DNA of 54,786 bases from Pseudomonadota bacterium (lineage in GTDB: Bacteria; Pseudomonadota; Gammaproteobacteria; Burkholderiales; SG8-39): assembly GCA_027624175.1 (NCBI GenBank), contig JAQBXT010000009.1:1-54786 (forward strand), read 5' to 3'. Of the stretch, positions 42,611 to 53,115 are shown piece by piece (position 1 is the first letter of the stretch; the number at the start of each line of letters is the position of its first letter). Under the pieces are notes generated by a model. It had not been told where the DNA came from and made no database searches. It was given only the letters and a program-made list of their open reading frames with translations. Made by a program: the position numbers and the translations under genes.

Positions 42611-43356
42611 ACCGCCGGATCCGCTTCCGTCTCCTCGGTGCGCTTGCCGACAAAGCGCGCGAGGTACAGCCCGGCCTCGTACAACAGGCACATGGGCACC
42701 GCCAGCATGAACTGCGAAATCACGTCCGGCGGCGTGACGACGGCCGCCACGATGAACGCGCCGACGACGAAGTAGGGACGCGCTTCGCGCAACTTTTCTA
42801 CGCTCACGACGCCGGAGCGCACCAGCACCAGCACGACGATGGGAATCTCGAAGGTGACGCCGAAGGCGAGGAACATGGTGATGACGAAGCTGAAATACGC
42901 TTCGATATCGGGCGCCGGTGTGATGGACTTCGGCGCGAAGTCGTTGATGAACGCGAATATCTTGCCGAACACGAGGTAGTAGCAGAACGCGACGCCGAGC
43001 ATGAACAGCACCGTGCTGGCGATGACGATGGGCAGCGCGAGGCGCTTTTCGCGGTCATAGAGGCCGGGCGCAACGAAGGCCCAGGCTTCGTACAGCACGT
43101 ACGGCAGCGCCACCAGGAACGCGACCAGTGCGGTCACCTTCATCGGCACCAGAAACGGCGTCACCACCCCGGTGGCGATCATCTTGGCGCCTTCGGGCAG
43201 CGCCTTCATCAGCGGCGCAGCGAGAAAGTCGTAAATCGGCCCGGCGCCCGGCCACAGGAAGATGGCGACGAACACGACGGCGAAGGCGATCAGCGGGCGC
43301 ATCACGCGCGTACGCAGCTCGATCAGGTGGGAGACGAAAGTCTCCTGCGTGCTCAC
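42607..43356 (-). CDS. tatC: Sec-independent protein translocase TatC
   Basis: The 249-residue six-helix membrane protein is the signal-peptide receptor of the Tat pathway. It starts with the conserved [17 protein letters not shown] and contains [17 protein letters not shown] (the cytoplasmic-loop motif), [18 protein letters not shown] and the ending region [17 protein letters not shown]. The stop overlaps the convergent chimeric gene by 4 bp. Its start overlaps tatB (ATGA). Confidence 0.96.
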   Translation of the reverse strand: MSTQETFVSHLIELRTRVMRPLIAFAVVFVAIFLWPGAGPIYDFLAAPLMKALPEGAKMIATGVVTPFLVPMKVTALVAFLVALPYVLYEAWAFVAPGLYDREKRLALPIVIASTVLFMLGVAFCYYLVFGKIFAFINDFAPKSITPAPDIEAYFSFVITMFLAFGVTFEIPIVVLVLVRSGVVSVEKLREARPYFVVGAFIVAAVVTPPDVISQFMLAVPMCLLYEAGLYLARFVGKRTEETEADPAV

Positions 43357-43703
43357 GCTTCCTGCTTCTTATCGATCGCCGTCGCCGCTTGCGGCGGCGG
43401 CGAAACCTCGGCTTCCGCCTTCCCCTCGGCCACCGCATTCAACTCGGACTCGGTCTTATTCAGTTCGGACTGAACCGACGACTCGAACCCGCTCGCCGCC
43501 TCCTGCACCGAATCGCGCATCTTGCGCAGCTCGTCGAGCTCCACCTCGCGGTTGATGTCCGCCTTGACATCGGACACGTAGCGCTGCATCCGCCCGGCGA
43601 GGTGCCCGAGCGTGCGCGCCACGCGCGGCAGGCGCTCCGGGCCGATCACGATCAGCGCCACCAGCGCGATGAACATCAACTCAGTGAATCCGATGTCGAA
43701 CAT
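43353..43703 (-). CDS. tatB: Sec-independent protein translocase TatB
   Basis: The 116-residue protein has a short N-terminal helix ([20 protein letters not shown]), the hinge [17 protein letters not shown], an amphipathic helix and an acidic, unstructured tail. The glutamate in FTEL and the GPERLP hinge separate TatB from TatA. It binds twin-arginine signals with TatC. It lies 61 bp downstream of tatA. Confidence 0.95.
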   Translation of the reverse strand: MFDIGFTELMFIALVALIVIGPERLPRVARTLGHLAGRMQRYVSDVKADINREVELDELRKMRDSVQEAASGFESSVQSELNKTESELNAVAEGKAEAEVSPPPQAATAIDKKQEA

Positions 43704-43764
43704 GGGGGCGGCCGAGAAACAAAGGGCGCCCGTAGGCACCCGCGTCAGGCTGGGGGAAAGGCGT

Positions 43765-43992
43765 TCAGGCCTTCGATTCGGTCTTGCTCTTGACTTCGCC
43801 CTCGACCGTCTTGCCGGTGACTTGCGGCGCGCCCTCGGCCGCCTTGTCGCCGCCTTCGCGCACGCCATCCTTGAAGCCGCGCACCGCGCCGCCCAAGTCT
43901 GCGCCGATGTTGCGCAGCTTCTTGGTGCCGAACACCAGCATCACGATGACGAGAACGATCACCCAGTGCCAGATGCTGAACGAGCCGCCCAT
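43765..43992 (-). CDS. tatA: Sec-independent protein translocase TatA
   Basis: The 75-residue pore-forming subunit has one N-terminal membrane helix ([17 protein letters not shown]), the hinge [20 protein letters not shown] and a charged C-terminus. It oligomerises to let folded proteins pass. In this window the Rieske protein and UrtA carry Tat-like signals. It lies 9 bp after the HIT-family gene on the same strand. Confidence 0.95.
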   Translation of the reverse strand: MGGSFSIWHWVIVLVIVMLVFGTKKLRNIGADLGGAVRGFKDGVREGGDKAAEGAPQVTGKTVEGEVKSKTESKA

Positions 43993-44001
43993 GTTTGCCT
44001 C

Positions 44002-44361
44002 CTACTTTTGTCTCAGGATCATCGGACCCAGCGGATCCGGCCCACCGACCACGTGCATGTGCACATGATACACCTCCTGCAGCCCCACCCGGCCGGTGTT
44101 GATGATGCTGCGAAAGCCGTCGGACGCGCCCTGTTTCCTTGCCAGCTCGCCCGCGAGCGCCAGCATCTTGCCCAATGCCGGACGGTGCGCCTCGCCGGTG
44201 TCGTATAGCGTCGCCACGTGCGCCTTCGGGATGATGAGGAAATGCACCGGTGCCACCGGGTGGATGTCGTGGAAGGCAAGCACGTCGTCGTCCTCGTACA
44301 CCTTTTTCGCCGGGATATCGCCCCGCACGATCTTGCAGAACAGACAGTTCGCGTCGCTCAT
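44002..44361 (-). CDS. hinT: HIT-family nucleotide phosphoramidase, HinT-like
   Basis: The 119-residue histidine-triad protein begins with [20 protein letters not shown] and ends with the catalytic triad HVHMHVVGG. It hydrolyses AMP-amino or acyl-adenylate compounds in the cytoplasm. The start overlaps the hisE stop by 4 nt, and it stands between the his and tat genes as in other Burkholderiales. Confidence 0.94.
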   Translation of the reverse strand: MSDANCLFCKIVRGDIPAKKVYEDDDVLAFHDIHPVAPVHFLIIPKAHVATLYDTGEAHRPALGKMLALAGELARKQGASDGFRSIINTGRVGLQEVYHVHMHVVGGPDPLGPMILRQK

Positions 44362-44690
44362 CGCTTCTTGCGCGCCGCCTTCTCGTCGATGCCGGAGATG
44401 CCTTCGCGCCGGTGCAACTCGGCCAGCACGTCGCCCGGCCCCAGGCCGTGGCGCGCAAGCAGGATCAGGCAATGGAACCACAGGTCCGCGGTTTCGCGCA
44501 CCAGATGCAATCGGTCGCCGGATTTCGCCGCCAGCACCGTCTCGGTGGCCTCCTCGCCGATCTTCTTCAGCACGGCATCCTCATCGGGCCCGAGGAGGCC
44601 GGCAACGTAGGACCTTTTCGCGTCGCCGCCCTTGCGCTGCTCGATGGTGGCGGCGATGCGTTCCAGTGTTTCAGCCAGTCCGAGTTTCAT
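44358..44690 (-). CDS. hisE: phosphoribosyl-ATP pyrophosphatase
   Basis: The 110-residue all-alpha NTP-pyrophosphohydrolase catalyses step 2 of histidine synthesis (PR-ATP to PR-AMP). The metal-binding helices carry [18 protein letters not shown] and [18 protein letters not shown], with the family EExxE and ExxD patterns. ATG 44690 fits the conserved start [13 protein letters not shown] and overlaps the hisI stop. HisE and HisI are separate here, unlike the fused enterobacterial protein. Confidence 0.96.
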   Translation of the reverse strand: MKLGLAETLERIAATIEQRKGGDAKRSYVAGLLGPDEDAVLKKIGEEATETVLAAKSGDRLHLVRETADLWFHCLILLARHGLGPGDVLAELHRREGISGIDEKAARKKR

Positions 44691-45076
44691 TGGTCGCCGT
44701 GGATGAGCTTCGGATCCTTCAGCACCGGATCCATGCTCACCCATCTCCCGTCTTCGAGTTTGCGGAAAAAACAGCTTTCACGGCCGGTATGACAGGCGAT
44801 GCCGCCCGCTTGTTCCACCTTGAGCAGAATCGCGTCGGCGTCGCAGTCCAGGCGCAGTTCCAGCACCTTCTGCACGTGTCCCGACTCCTCGCCTTTCTGC
44901 CACAGGCGCTTCCTGGAGCGCGACCAGTAGACCGCCACGCCCCGCTCCACGGTCGCCTGGAGCGCTTCGCGATTCATCCACGCCACCGTCAGCACCCGAC
45001 CGGTCGCCGCATCCTGCGCGACCGCGGCGACCAGACCCTGTTCGTCAAAGCGCAGCTGCTCGAACCACTGCATCAC
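44687..45076 (-). CDS. hisI: phosphoribosyl-AMP cyclohydrolase
   Basis: The 129-residue zinc enzyme opens the adenine ring of PR-AMP (step 3). The core contains [39 protein letters not shown], the Mg-binding DCDADA and the zinc cysteines in [11 protein letters not shown]. Starts and stops overlap with hisF and hisE by 4 nt, showing a compact operon. Confidence 0.97.
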   Translation of the reverse strand: MMQWFEQLRFDEQGLVAAVAQDAATGRVLTVAWMNREALQATVERGVAVYWSRSRKRLWQKGEESGHVQKVLELRLDCDADAILLKVEQAGGIACHTGRESCFFRKLEDGRWVSMDPVLKDPKLIHGDQ

Positions 45077-45834
45077 AGACGCACCTCGATGCCGCGCGCC
45101 CGCATGTGCTCCTTTGCCATGCGCACCGTGAAATCGCCGAAATGGAATACGCTCGCCGCCAGCACCGCGTCGGCCTTCCCTTGCAGCACGCCGTCAGCGA
45201 GATGCTCGAGCGCGCCGACGCCTCCCGAAGCGATCACCGGCACGCCGACCGCCTCGGCGACGGCACGGGTGAGCGCCAGGTCGAAGCCGTCGCGGGTGCC
45301 GTCGCGGTCCATGCTGGTAAGGAGAATCTCACCCGCGCCGGCGCTCTGCATGCGACGCGCCCATGCCACTGCGTCCAAGCCCGTGGGTTTGCGCCCGCCG
45401 TGCGTGTACACCTCCCAGCCGCCGCCGGCCTTTCTCTTCGCGTCGATGGCCACCACGATGCACTGGTTGCCGACTTTGCCCGAGGCTTCCTCGACCAGGG
45501 CCGGGTTTTGCACCGCGGCGGTGTTGATGGACACCTTGTCCGCGCCGGCGTTGAGCAGGCGGCGCACGTCCTCGACCTTGCGCACGCCGCCGCCGACGGT
45601 GAGCGGAATGAACACCTGCGCCGCCACCGCCTCGATCACGTGCAGCAGGATGTCGCGTTCGTCCGAGCTCGCGGTAATGTCGAGGAACGTGAGCTCGTCG
45701 GCGCCTTCGCCGTCATAGCGGGCCGCGATCTCCACCGGGTCGCCCGCGTCGCGCAGTTCGACGAAATTGACGCCTTTCACGACCCGGCCCGCGGTGACGT
45801 CCAGGCAGGGAATCACGCGCTTGGCGAGGCCCAT
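45073..45834 (-). CDS. hisF: imidazole glycerol phosphate synthase, cyclase subunit
   Basis: The 253-residue TIM barrel forms the imidazole ring from PRFAR and ammonia supplied by HisH. It starts [20 protein letters not shown] (Asp11-type residue in CLDV) and has [24 protein letters not shown], the [11 protein letters not shown] loop with the second catalytic Asp, and IASGGVG. Its ATG overlaps the hisA stop by one base. Confidence 0.97.
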   Translation of the reverse strand: MGLAKRVIPCLDVTAGRVVKGVNFVELRDAGDPVEIAARYDGEGADELTFLDITASSDERDILLHVIEAVAAQVFIPLTVGGGVRKVEDVRRLLNAGADKVSINTAAVQNPALVEEASGKVGNQCIVVAIDAKRKAGGGWEVYTHGGRKPTGLDAVAWARRMQSAGAGEILLTSMDRDGTRDGFDLALTRAVAEAVGVPVIASGGVGALEHLADGVLQGKADAVLAASVFHFGDFTVRMAKEHMRARGIEVRL

Positions 45835-46580
45835 TACTTGCCGACCGCCTTGTCGGCGGCAGCCTGCGCCTTCTTGAAGTCGATCTTGCCCTCGTACAGC
45901 GCGCGCCCGGTGATCGCGCCGATCACGCCTTCGGGCACCAGCCGCTCGCACACCGTTTGCACGTCCTTGAGGCTGTTCAGCCCCCCCGAGGCAATGATCG
46001 GAATCTTGATCGCCTGCGCCAGCTTGAGCGTGGCCTCGATGTTGATGCCGGTCATCATGCCATCGCGGCCGATGTCGGTGTACACCAGGGCCTCCACCCC
46101 GAAGTCCTCGTACTTCTTCGCCAGGTCTGCGACATCGTGCCCGGTCATCTTCGACCAGCCATCGACGGCGACCTTGCCCTCCTTCGCGTCCAGCCCGGCG
46201 ATGATGTGGCCGGGGAAGGCGTAGCTCGCGTCCGACAGGAAGCCCGGGTTCTTCACCGCGGCGGTGCCGATGATCACGAAGGTGACTCCGGCGTCGATGT
46301 AGGCCTCGATGGTGTCGAGGTCGCGAATGCCGCCGCCGAGCTGGATCGGCATGCCCTCGCCGACCGCCTTGATCATCTCGCGGATCACCTTTTCGTTCTT
46401 CGGCCGGCCGGCCACCGCGCCGTTCAGGTCGACCACGTGCAGCCGGCGCGCGCCCTGCGCCGCCCAGTGCTTCGCCATGGCGACCGGGTCGTCACCGAAC
46501 ACGGTGGCCGTGGACATGTCGCCCTGCTGCAGGCGCACGCAGCGGCCGTCTTTCAGGTCAATTGCCGGGATGATCAGCAC
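45834..46580 (-). CDS. hisA: 1-(5-phosphoribosyl)-5-[(5-phosphoribosylamino)methylideneamino]imidazole-4-carboxamide isomerase
   Basis: The 248-residue TIM barrel is homologous to HisF and isomerises ProFAR to PRFAR. It shows [19 protein letters not shown] with the catalytic Asp, [23 protein letters not shown], the second Asp in [12 protein letters not shown] and [12 protein letters not shown]. The duplicated phosphate-binding GGG and SGG motifs are both intact. A 26-bp gap separates it from hisH. Confidence 0.97.
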   Translation of the reverse strand: MLIIPAIDLKDGRCVRLQQGDMSTATVFGDDPVAMAKHWAAQGARRLHVVDLNGAVAGRPKNEKVIREMIKAVGEGMPIQLGGGIRDLDTIEAYIDAGVTFVIIGTAAVKNPGFLSDASYAFPGHIIAGLDAKEGKVAVDGWSKMTGHDVADLAKKYEDFGVEALVYTDIGRDGMMTGINIEATLKLAQAIKIPIIASGGLNSLKDVQTVCERLVPEGVIGAITGRALYEGKIDFKKAQAAADKAVGK

Positions 46581-46606
46581 TCGGTGCAGCGAGACGCCTT
46601 AGAAGG

Positions 46607-47227
46607 CTAGGGCCGCCATTGGACGAAGTTGGAGAGCAAGCGGAGCCCAACGGCTTGGCTTTTTTCCGGGTGGAACTGCACGGCGAAGATGTTATCGCGC
46701 GCAATCGCGCAGGTAAAGGCGACTCCGTAGTCGCAGGTCGCCGCGACCAGGCCGGCATCCGCGGGTGCCGGGTAGTAGCTGTGCACGAAATAGAAGCGCT
46801 CGCCGTTCGGAATGCCGGACCAGAGCGCATGCGGCCTGGCCTGGCGCACTTCGTTCCAGCCCATGTGCGGCACCTTCAGCCCGGCCATGCGCGCCGCCGG
46901 AAAGCGCGGCACGCCGCCGGCGAGCAGCCCGAGGCCGGGCGTGTCGCCCTCCTCGCCGCGCTCGAACAGCATCTGCATGCCGATGCAGATGCCGAGGAAG
47001 GGCTTGGTGCGGGCCGCCTCGATCACCGCATCGCGCGCCCCGCTGGCGGCGAGCTGGCGCATGCAATCGGGCATCGCGCCCTGGCCGGGTACCACCACCC
47101 GCTCGGAGGCTCGGATAACCGACGGGTCGGCGGTCACCGCGACACGTGCCTGCGGCGCCACGCGCTCGAGCGCTTTCGACACGGACCGGATGTTGCCCAT
47201 GCCGTAGTCCACCACGGCGATATTCAT
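46607..47227 (-). CDS. hisH: imidazole glycerol phosphate synthase, glutaminase subunit
   Basis: This 206-residue class I glutamine amidotransferase supplies ammonia to HisF. The start IAVVDYGMGNIRSVSKALE, the oxyanion strand VVPGQGAMPDCM, the nucleophile cysteine in FLGICIGMQMLFE, and the His/Glu pair in AVQFHPEKSQAVG are all visible. It is separated by 22 bp from hisB. Confidence 0.97.
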   Translation of the reverse strand: MNIAVVDYGMGNIRSVSKALERVAPQARVAVTADPSVIRASERVVVPGQGAMPDCMRQLAASGARDAVIEAARTKPFLGICIGMQMLFERGEEGDTPGLGLLAGGVPRFPAARMAGLKVPHMGWNEVRQARPHALWSGIPNGERFYFVHSYYPAPADAGLVAATCDYGVAFTCAIARDNIFAVQFHPEKSQAVGLRLLSNFVQWRP

Positions 47228-47249
47228 GGCACTGCCCGAAAGGATCCGG

Positions 47250-47840
47250 TTAGAGGGAACCTTTGGTCGAGGGAATGGCGCCGGCCGCGCGCGGGTCGGC
47301 CTCCGCCGCCATGCGCAGCGCGCGCGCGAACGCCTTGAAGATCGTCTCGCACTGGTGGTGCGCGTTGTCGCCCCGCAGGTTGTCGATGTGCAGCGTGACC
47401 AGGGCGTGATTGACGAAGCCCTGGAAGAACTCGTGCATCAGGTCGACGTCGAACTCGCCGATCAGCGCGCGCGTGAACTTCACGTGGTACTCCAGGCCCG
47501 GTCGGCCGGAGAAATCGATCACCACGCGCGACAGCGCCTCGTCCAGCGGCACGTAAGCGTGGCCGTAACGGCGCACGCCGGCCTTGTCGCCGATCGCTTT
47601 CAGAAATGCCTGCCCGAGCGAGATGCCGATGTCCTCGACCGTGTGATGCGCATCGATGTGCAGGTCGCCCTTGGCCTCGATATCGAGGTCAAGCATGCCG
47701 TGGCGCGCCACCTGGTCGAGCATGTGCTCGAGGAACGGCAGGCCGGTGCTGAGATTGGCGACCCCCTTGCCGTCCAGGTTGAGTTTCACCCGGATCTGGG
47801 TCTCATTGGTATTGCGGGTCACTTCGGCAGTGCGGTTCAC
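47250..47840 (-). CDS. hisB: imidazoleglycerol-phosphate dehydratase (monofunctional)
   Basis: The 196-residue manganese enzyme performs step 6. The two metal-binding repeats read [15 protein letters not shown] and [16 protein letters not shown], with [13 protein letters not shown] and FSGRPGL between. The phosphatase domain of enterobacterial HisB is absent, as usual outside enterics. I chose GTG 47840, which overlaps the hisC stop (CTGTGA); a GTG six codons further in is also possible. Confidence 0.95.
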   Translation of the reverse strand: MNRTAEVTRNTNETQIRVKLNLDGKGVANLSTGLPFLEHMLDQVARHGMLDLDIEAKGDLHIDAHHTVEDIGISLGQAFLKAIGDKAGVRRYGHAYVPLDEALSRVVIDFSGRPGLEYHVKFTRALIGEFDVDLMHEFFQGFVNHALVTLHIDNLRGDNAHHQCETIFKAFARALRMAAEADPRAAGAIPSTKGSL

Positions 47841-48892
47841 AGCGCTTCTCGCATGGCGGTGAGCAGTATACGGTTTTCGCCGGGCGTGCCGACGGTGATA
47901 CGCAGGCAGTTCTTCAGGCCGGGGCCGTTCAGGTTCCTCACCAATACGCCCTGGCGCAGGAGCGCCTGGTAGGTGCGATCGGCATCTGGCACACGGACCA
48001 GAAAAAAATTCGCCGCCGACGGGTAGACCGTCACGCCGGGCAGCGCCGCCAACGCCTCGCCGAGCCCGGCGCGATCGGCGCACAACTGCGCCGCCTGCGC
48101 CTCCAGCACGTCCAGGCGCTCGAGCACGAAGGTCGCCGCCGTCTGGGTCAGCACGTTCACGTTGTAGGCCTGGCGCACCTTGTTGAACTCGCCGATCCAC
48201 TCCGGCCGCCCGACCAGGTAGCCGAGCCGGATCCCCGCCAGGCCGAGCTTGGACACGGTGCGCATCACCACCAGGTTCGGAAACTCGGGCAGCCGCGGCA
48301 TGAAGCTCTTGCGCGCGAACACATGGTAGGCCTCGTCCAGCACAACCAGGCCCCGGGCTGCGCGCAGTACCGCTAGCACGTCCTCTTCGGGGTACAGCAC
48401 GCCGGTCGGGTTGTTCGGATAGGCGATGAAGATCAGTGCGGGCTGCTCCGCCTTCACTCTCGCCACCATTGCCTCGCGGTCCAGCGTGTAGTCCTCGCGC
48501 AGTTCGTAGCGCAGCGCCTTCATGCCCGAGAGCGTGGCGTTCATCGCATACATGACGAACGTCGGCACCGGGAACATCATCGCCGCGCCAGGACGCGCGC
48601 AGGCGAAGGTAACGATCTGGATCAGGTCGTCGGAGCCGTTGCCGAGCAGGATTTCCATGCCCGCCGGCACCTGCATCTTCTTTGCCAGCAACTCGCGCAG
48701 CTTCCTGCCCGTAGGGTCGGGATAGCGGTTGAGATCTACTTGCGCGAGCACCTCCGCCAGCTCGCGGCGCAGTGCCACGGGCAAGGGGTAGGGGTTCTCC
48801 ATCGCGTCCAGCTTCACCATGCCTTCGGCTTCGGCAATGGCATAGGCCTTGAGCGCGAGGATCTCCGGGCGGATCAGCTTATCCGGGGTCAT
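47837..48892 (-). CDS. hisC: histidinol-phosphate aminotransferase
   Basis: The 351-residue class I/II PLP aminotransferase performs step 7. It has [11 protein letters not shown] near the start, [26 protein letters not shown] as [23 protein letters not shown], and the PLP lysine in [18 protein letters not shown]. The C-terminal [18 protein letters not shown] is typical. ATG 48892 overlaps hisD; the end overlaps hisB. Confidence 0.97.
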   Translation of the reverse strand: MTPDKLIRPEILALKAYAIAEAEGMVKLDAMENPYPLPVALRRELAEVLAQVDLNRYPDPTGRKLRELLAKKMQVPAGMEILLGNGSDDLIQIVTFACARPGAAMMFPVPTFVMYAMNATLSGMKALRYELREDYTLDREAMVARVKAEQPALIFIAYPNNPTGVLYPEEDVLAVLRAARGLVVLDEAYHVFARKSFMPRLPEFPNLVVMRTVSKLGLAGIRLGYLVGRPEWIGEFNKVRQAYNVNVLTQTAATFVLERLDVLEAQAAQLCADRAGLGEALAALPGVTVYPSAANFFLVRVPDADRTYQALLRQGVLVRNLNGPGLKNCLRITVGTPGENRILLTAMREAL

Positions 48893-50172
48893 TTGAAGCG
48901 CATCTCGGCAGCGCGCGCGTGCGCCTGCAGGCCTTCGCCCTCGGCGAGCGTGGCTGCAAGCCGTCCCAGCGTGCCGGCCCCGCCCTGGGACACGCCGACG
49001 ATGCTCGTGCGTTTCTGGAAATCGTACACACCGAGGGGCGAGGAAAAACGCGCGGTGCCCGAGGTGGGCAGCACGTGATTCGGGCCGGCGCAGTAATCGC
49101 CGATGGCCTCCGAGCTCCAGCGCCCGAGGAAAATCGCGCCGGCGTGGCGCAGCTTGGGCAGCAGCGCCTCGGGGTCCTCGACCGACAACTCCAGGTGCTC
49201 GGGCGCGATGCGATCCGCGATGGCGCAAGCCTCGTCCAGGCTGCGCGTCTGGATCAGCGCACCGCGCGCCGAGAGCGAGGCCTCGATCACCTTGCGCCGC
49301 GGCAGCGTGGGCAGCAGCTTGACCATGCTCGCTTCGACCGCATCCAGGTACACCGCCGAGGGCGACAGCAGGATCGACTGCGCGATCTCGTCGTGCTCGG
49401 CCTGCGAGAACAGATCCATCGCGATCCAATCCGCGGGGGTCGTGCCGTCGCCGATCACCAGGATCTCCGAAGGCCCGGCGATCATGTCGATGCCCACCTG
49501 GCCGAACACCTGGCGCTTGGCGGCCGCGACGTAGGCGTTGCCGGGGCCGACAATCTTGTCCACACGCGGCACGGACTCGGTGCCATAGGCAAGCGCGGCC
49601 ACCGCCTGCGCGCCACCGATGGCGATCACGCGATCCACGCCGGCGAGCGCGGCTGCGGCCAGCACCAGGGGTTCCGCGTTGGGACTGACCATGATCACGA
49701 GGTTCACGCCGGCCACCTTGGCGGGAAGCACGTTCATCAGGACCGTGGACGGGTAGGCCGCCTTGCCGCCAGGCACGTAGACGCCAACCTTCTCCACCGG
49801 CGTCACGCGCTGGCCGAGGCGAGTGCCGTCGGCTTCCGTGTACTCCCAGGATTGCGACCGCTGGCGCTCGTGGAAGCTGCGCACGCGCGCAGCAGCCTCG
49901 CGCAACGCGGCCGCCTGCGCCGCCGGCAATCCCGCGAGCGCGGCATCCATCCTTGCTCGGGGCACTTCCAGGGCCTGCATCGAAGGCGCCTCGATGCGAT
50001 CGAACTTGCGCGTGTACTGCAGCACCGCCGCGTCGCCGCGCTTGCGCACGTCGGCGACGATGGCGCGCGCGGTCGCCTCGACCGCGTCGTCCTGCGCGGC
50101 GTCGTAGCGCGTGAGCGCGGCGAGCGCTGCGTCAAACCCGGCGTCCTCGGTCCTGAGGCGGCGCAGCTTCAC
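48889..50172 (-). CDS. hisD: histidinol dehydrogenase
   Basis: The 427-residue zinc enzyme oxidises histidinol to histidine in the last two steps. It contains [57 protein letters not shown], the [13 protein letters not shown] strand, the zinc region with AEHDEIAQ, and the catalytic Glu/His in APEHLEL plus NHVLPTSG. The start is GTG 50172, overlapping the hisG stop. Confidence 0.96.
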   Translation of the reverse strand: MKLRRLRTEDAGFDAALAALTRYDAAQDDAVEATARAIVADVRKRGDAAVLQYTRKFDRIEAPSMQALEVPRARMDAALAGLPAAQAAALREAAARVRSFHERQRSQSWEYTEADGTRLGQRVTPVEKVGVYVPGGKAAYPSTVLMNVLPAKVAGVNLVIMVSPNAEPLVLAAAALAGVDRVIAIGGAQAVAALAYGTESVPRVDKIVGPGNAYVAAAKRQVFGQVGIDMIAGPSEILVIGDGTTPADWIAMDLFSQAEHDEIAQSILLSPSAVYLDAVEASMVKLLPTLPRRKVIEASLSARGALIQTRSLDEACAIADRIAPEHLELSVEDPEALLPKLRHAGAIFLGRWSSEAIGDYCAGPNHVLPTSGTARFSSPLGVYDFQKRTSIVGVSQGGAGTLGRLAATLAEGEGLQAHARAAEMRFK

Positions 50173-50813
50173 GGGTGTGTCGCCTTGGCGAACGCGTCGA
50201 TCAGCGGCTGTAACTGGCCGCGCCTGGTTTTCAGCGCCGCCTGGTTGACGATGAGTCGCGCGGACACTGGCATGATCTCCTCGACCGCCTCCAGCTTGTT
50301 CGCCTTGAGCGTATTGCCGGAGGACACCAGGTCGACGATGGCATCGGCCAGTCCCATGATCGGTGCCAGTTCCATCGAGCCGTAGAGGCGGATCAGGTCC
50401 ACGTGCACACCCTTGCCGGCGAAGAATTCGCGCGCAATCCTCACGTACTTTGTGGCGACGCGCAGGCGTGCGCCCTGGCGCACTGCGCCCGCGTAATCGA
50501 ATCCTTTTTTCACCGCGACCATCATGCGGCACCTGGCGATGCCCAGATCGAGCGGCTGGTACAGGCCCTCGCCGCCATGCTCGGCGAGCACGTCCTTGCC
50601 GGCGATGCCCAGATCGGCGGCGCCATGCGCGACGTAGGTGGGCGTGTCGGACGCACGCACCATCACCAGACTCACGTCACGGCGTGCCGTGCGGATGACC
50701 AACTTGCGCGAGCGCTCCGGGTCTTCCCTAGGGCTGAGGCCGACGCGAGCGAGCAGCGGCCCCGTCTCCTCGAGGATCCGTCCCTTCGACAGCGCGATGC
50801 CAATGCCGGTCAT
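50169..50813 (-). CDS. hisG: ATP phosphoribosyltransferase, short form
   Basis: The 214-residue enzyme catalyses the first committed step (ATP + PRPP). It starts [18 protein letters not shown] and has [17 protein letters not shown] and the PRPP loop [13 protein letters not shown]. The C-terminal feedback domain of long HisG is missing, so it is the short form, which normally needs HisZ; no hisZ is in the window. ATG 50813 is preferred to 50837, which lies inside a terminator hairpin. No Shine-Dalgarno precedes it other than the G-rich hairpin arm. Confidence 0.93.
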   Translation of the reverse strand: MTGIGIALSKGRILEETGPLLARVGLSPREDPERSRKLVIRTARRDVSLVMVRASDTPTYVAHGAADLGIAGKDVLAEHGGEGLYQPLDLGIARCRMMVAVKKGFDYAGAVRQGARLRVATKYVRIAREFFAGKGVHVDLIRLYGSMELAPIMGLADAIVDLVSSGNTLKANKLEAVEEIMPVSARLIVNQAALKTRRGQLQPLIDAFAKATHP

Positions 50814-50823
50814 GGTGCAAATG

Positions 50824-50843
50824 AAAAAAGGCCCCAAAGGGCC
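50824..50843 (-). terminator. intrinsic terminator / possible attenuator between murA and hisG
   Basis: On the minus strand GGCCC-TTTG-GGGCC forms a GC-rich 5-bp hairpin followed directly by six T (50829-50824). It lies after the murA stop (50870) and only about 10 nt before the hisG ATG, so there is little room for a new promoter between terminator and gene. It may end murA transcription partly or work as an attenuator for the his operon. Confidence 0.75.
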
Positions 50844-50869
50844 CCTCCCGCTTGATTCGGAAGGAGATT

Positions 50870-52123
50870 TTACCGCACCCGGGCAATCTTGGCGCCGAGC
50901 CCGGCGAGCTTGCGCTCCAGCGCCTCGTAGCCGCGATCCAGGTGGTAGATGCGGTCGATCAGCGTCTCGCCCTGCGCGACCAGCCCTGCCACCACCAGGC
51001 TCGCGGAGGCGCGCAGATCCGTCGCCATGACGCTGGCGCCCTGCAGCCTGGCGACGCCCTGCACCACGGCCGTATTGCCCTGGATCGAGATGTCCGCGCC
51101 CAGGCGCTGCAGCTCCAGCGCATGCATGAACCGATTCTCGAAGATCGTTTCGGTGATCTCCGCCTTGCCGCGGGCCACGCAGTTCATCGCCATCAGCTGC
51201 GCCTGCATGTCGGTGGGGAAACCCGGGTAGGGCGCGGTGGTCACGCTCACCGACCCCGGTCGCCCGTCCATCTCGATCTCGATCATGTCCGCACGGCAGG
51301 AGATCTTCGCTCCCGCTTCCCGCAGCGCCTGAATGGTCGCCGCAACCGTTTCCGGCGCAGCAGCGCTCAGCCTGACCTTGCCGCCCGCGGCCGCCACCGC
51401 TGCGAGATAGGTCCCGGTCTCGATGCGATCGGGCATCACCCGATGCCGCGCTCCCGACAGGGCGTTCACCCCCTGGATACGGATGGCTTGCGACCCATCG
51501 CCCTCGATCTTCGCGCCCATGGCCCGCAGGCAGTGCGCCAGATCCACGACCTCCGGTTCGCGCGCCGCGTTCTCCAGCAGCGTCGTGCCCTCGGCGAGGC
51601 AGGCAGCCAGCATCAGATTCTCGGTGCCGGTCACGGTGACCAGGTCCATGGCAATACGCGCCCCCCTTAGTCTCTTGGCGGTGGCATGCATGTAGCCCTG
51701 CTCCACCGTGATCTCCGCGCCCATCGCCTGCAGGCCTCTGACGTGCTGGTCCACCGGGCGCGCGCCGATGGCGCAGCCCCCGGGCAGCGACACCTTCGCG
51801 CGACCGCAGCGCGCAAGCAGCGGCCCCAGCACCAGAACCGAAGCGCGCATGGTCTTGACCAGCTCGTAGCCGGCGACCGGGTTGGCGATGTTCGCGGCCT
51901 GCAGCTGCACGCGGCCGCCCTCCTGATCGCCGACTTCGACGCCCATTTGCGCGAGGAGCTTCGACATCGTGCGCACGTCCATCAGGCTGGGCACGTTATC
52001 CAGCGCGAGCGGCTGGTCGGTGAGCAGCGAGGCGCACATGATCGGCAGCGCGGCATTCTTGGCGCCGGAGACGCGCACCTCGCCGGCGAGCAGCCGCCCG
52101 CCGATGATCTGCAGCTTATCCAC
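50870..52123 (-). CDS. murA: UDP-N-acetylglucosamine 1-carboxyvinyltransferase
   Basis: The 417-residue enzyme transfers enolpyruvate to UDP-GlcNAc, the first committed step of peptidoglycan synthesis. It opens [20 protein letters not shown] and has [13 protein letters not shown], the catalytic (fosfomycin-target) cysteine in [15 protein letters not shown], and the [18 protein letters not shown] segment. The C-terminus [18 protein letters not shown] is usual. It overlaps bolA by 8 nt, so cell-wall and iron-sulfur/BolA genes are co-transcribed. Confidence 0.97.
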   Translation of the reverse strand: MDKLQIIGGRLLAGEVRVSGAKNAALPIMCASLLTDQPLALDNVPSLMDVRTMSKLLAQMGVEVGDQEGGRVQLQAANIANPVAGYELVKTMRASVLVLGPLLARCGRAKVSLPGGCAIGARPVDQHVRGLQAMGAEITVEQGYMHATAKRLRGARIAMDLVTVTGTENLMLAACLAEGTTLLENAAREPEVVDLAHCLRAMGAKIEGDGSQAIRIQGVNALSGARHRVMPDRIETGTYLAAVAAAGGKVRLSAAAPETVAATIQALREAGAKISCRADMIEIEMDGRPGSVSVTTAPYPGFPTDMQAQLMAMNCVARGKAEITETIFENRFMHALELQRLGADISIQGNTAVVQGVARLQGASVMATDLRASASLVVAGLVAQGETLIDRIYHLDRGYEALERKLAGLGAKIARVR

Positions 52124-52355
52124 CGGCCTGGAACTCCTCCGGCGTCAGCGTTTTCATCGACAGGGCGTGGACTTCCTCGTGCATGCGATCGCCCAGCGCC
52201 GCATACACCAGCTGGTGGCGCTGGATGCGGCTCTTGCCGGCGAAGTGCTTCGACACCACCAGCGCCTGAAAATGCTGGCCGTCGCCGACCACCTCGACGC
52301 GCTCGCAGGCGAGGCCGGCGGCGATGCCGCTCTGGATGCTTTCGGGACTCACCAT
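52116..52355 (-). CDS. BolA-family protein, IbaG-like
   Basis: The 79-residue class II KH-like fold has the invariant core [19 protein letters not shown] and the [20 protein letters not shown] segment with the His used to share iron-sulfur clusters with monothiol glutaredoxins. Its position just before murA matches ibaG (yrbA) of other proteobacteria. ATG 52355 follows 2 bp after the permease stop. Confidence 0.93.
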   Translation of the reverse strand: MVSPESIQSGIAAGLACERVEVVGDGQHFQALVVSKHFAGKSRIQRHQLVYAALGDRMHEEVHALSMKTLTPEEFQAGG

Positions 52356-52357
52356 GG

Positions 52358-53113
52358 TCAGGTCCTGATTTTGTATCCGGCCTTCAGCAACCGCAGCGTG
52401 AGCACGGAAAGAAGCGCCAAGCTTACCGCCACCACGGCGAAGCTGGCCGCCGGCGCAACGTCGGAGGCACCGAAGAAGCCGTAGCGAAAGCCGTCGATCA
52501 TGTAGAAAAAAGGATTCAGGTGCGAGATCTGCTGCCAGCGCGGTGTCAGGCTGTGAATCGAGTAAAACACGCCCGAGAGCATGGTCAGCGGCAGCACGAC
52601 GAAATTCTGGAACGCCGCGATTTGCTCGAATTTCTCCGCCCAGATGCCGGCCAGCAGTCCAAGTACCGCCAGCAGCGCGCTGCCCAACAGGGCAAAAGCG
52701 AGCGCCCACAGCGGCGCCGCGAACCGCAGCTCGACGAACCACGCCGTGACCGCCAGCACCCCCGCGCCCACCACCAGCCCCCGCGCCACCGACGCGAGGA
52801 CGTAGGCGCCGAAGAACTCGACGTACGAGATCGGCGTCACCAGCACGAACACCAGATTGCCGGTGATCTTCGACTGGATCAGGCTCGAGGCGCTGTTGGC
52901 GAAGGCGTTCTGCAGCATGCTCATCATGACCAGACCGGGCACCAGAAACGCGGAATACGGCACGCCCTCGAACACGCGCACGTGGGCGCCCAGTGCCTGC
53001 GCGAAGATGATGAGGTAGAGCAGCGCGCTCAGCACAGGCCCGCCCACGGTCTGGAACGCGACCTTCCAGAAGCGCAGCAATTCCTTGTACAGCAGCGTGT
53101 TGAAGCCGGTCAC
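52358..53113 (-). CDS. ABC-2-type transporter permease
   Basis: The 251-residue permease has six membrane helices of the ABC-2 type: LLYKELLRFWKVAFQTV at the start (amphipathic connecting helix), VPGLVMMSMLQNAFANSASS, and the final FVVLPLTMLSGVFYSI followed by HLNPFFYMIDGFRYGFFG. The start is GTG 53113, just after the ATPase stop codon. With the upstream ATPase it forms an exporter related to YadG/YadH; the substrate is unknown, perhaps a lipid or drug. Confidence 0.9.
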   Translation of the reverse strand: MTGFNTLLYKELLRFWKVAFQTVGGPVLSALLYLIIFAQALGAHVRVFEGVPYSAFLVPGLVMMSMLQNAFANSASSLIQSKITGNLVFVLVTPISYVEFFGAYVLASVARGLVVGAGVLAVTAWFVELRFAAPLWALAFALLGSALLAVLGLLAGIWAEKFEQIAAFQNFVVLPLTMLSGVFYSIHSLTPRWQQISHLNPFFYMIDGFRYGFFGASDVAPAASFAVVAVSLALLSVLTLRLLKAGYKIRT

Positions 53114-53115
53114 GG

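Noticed and set aside
50813-50870. Histidine leader peptide or T-box/riboswitch before hisG
   Set aside because: The gap is only 56 bp and contains a single terminator hairpin. There is no run of His codons and no T-box or riboswitch core.
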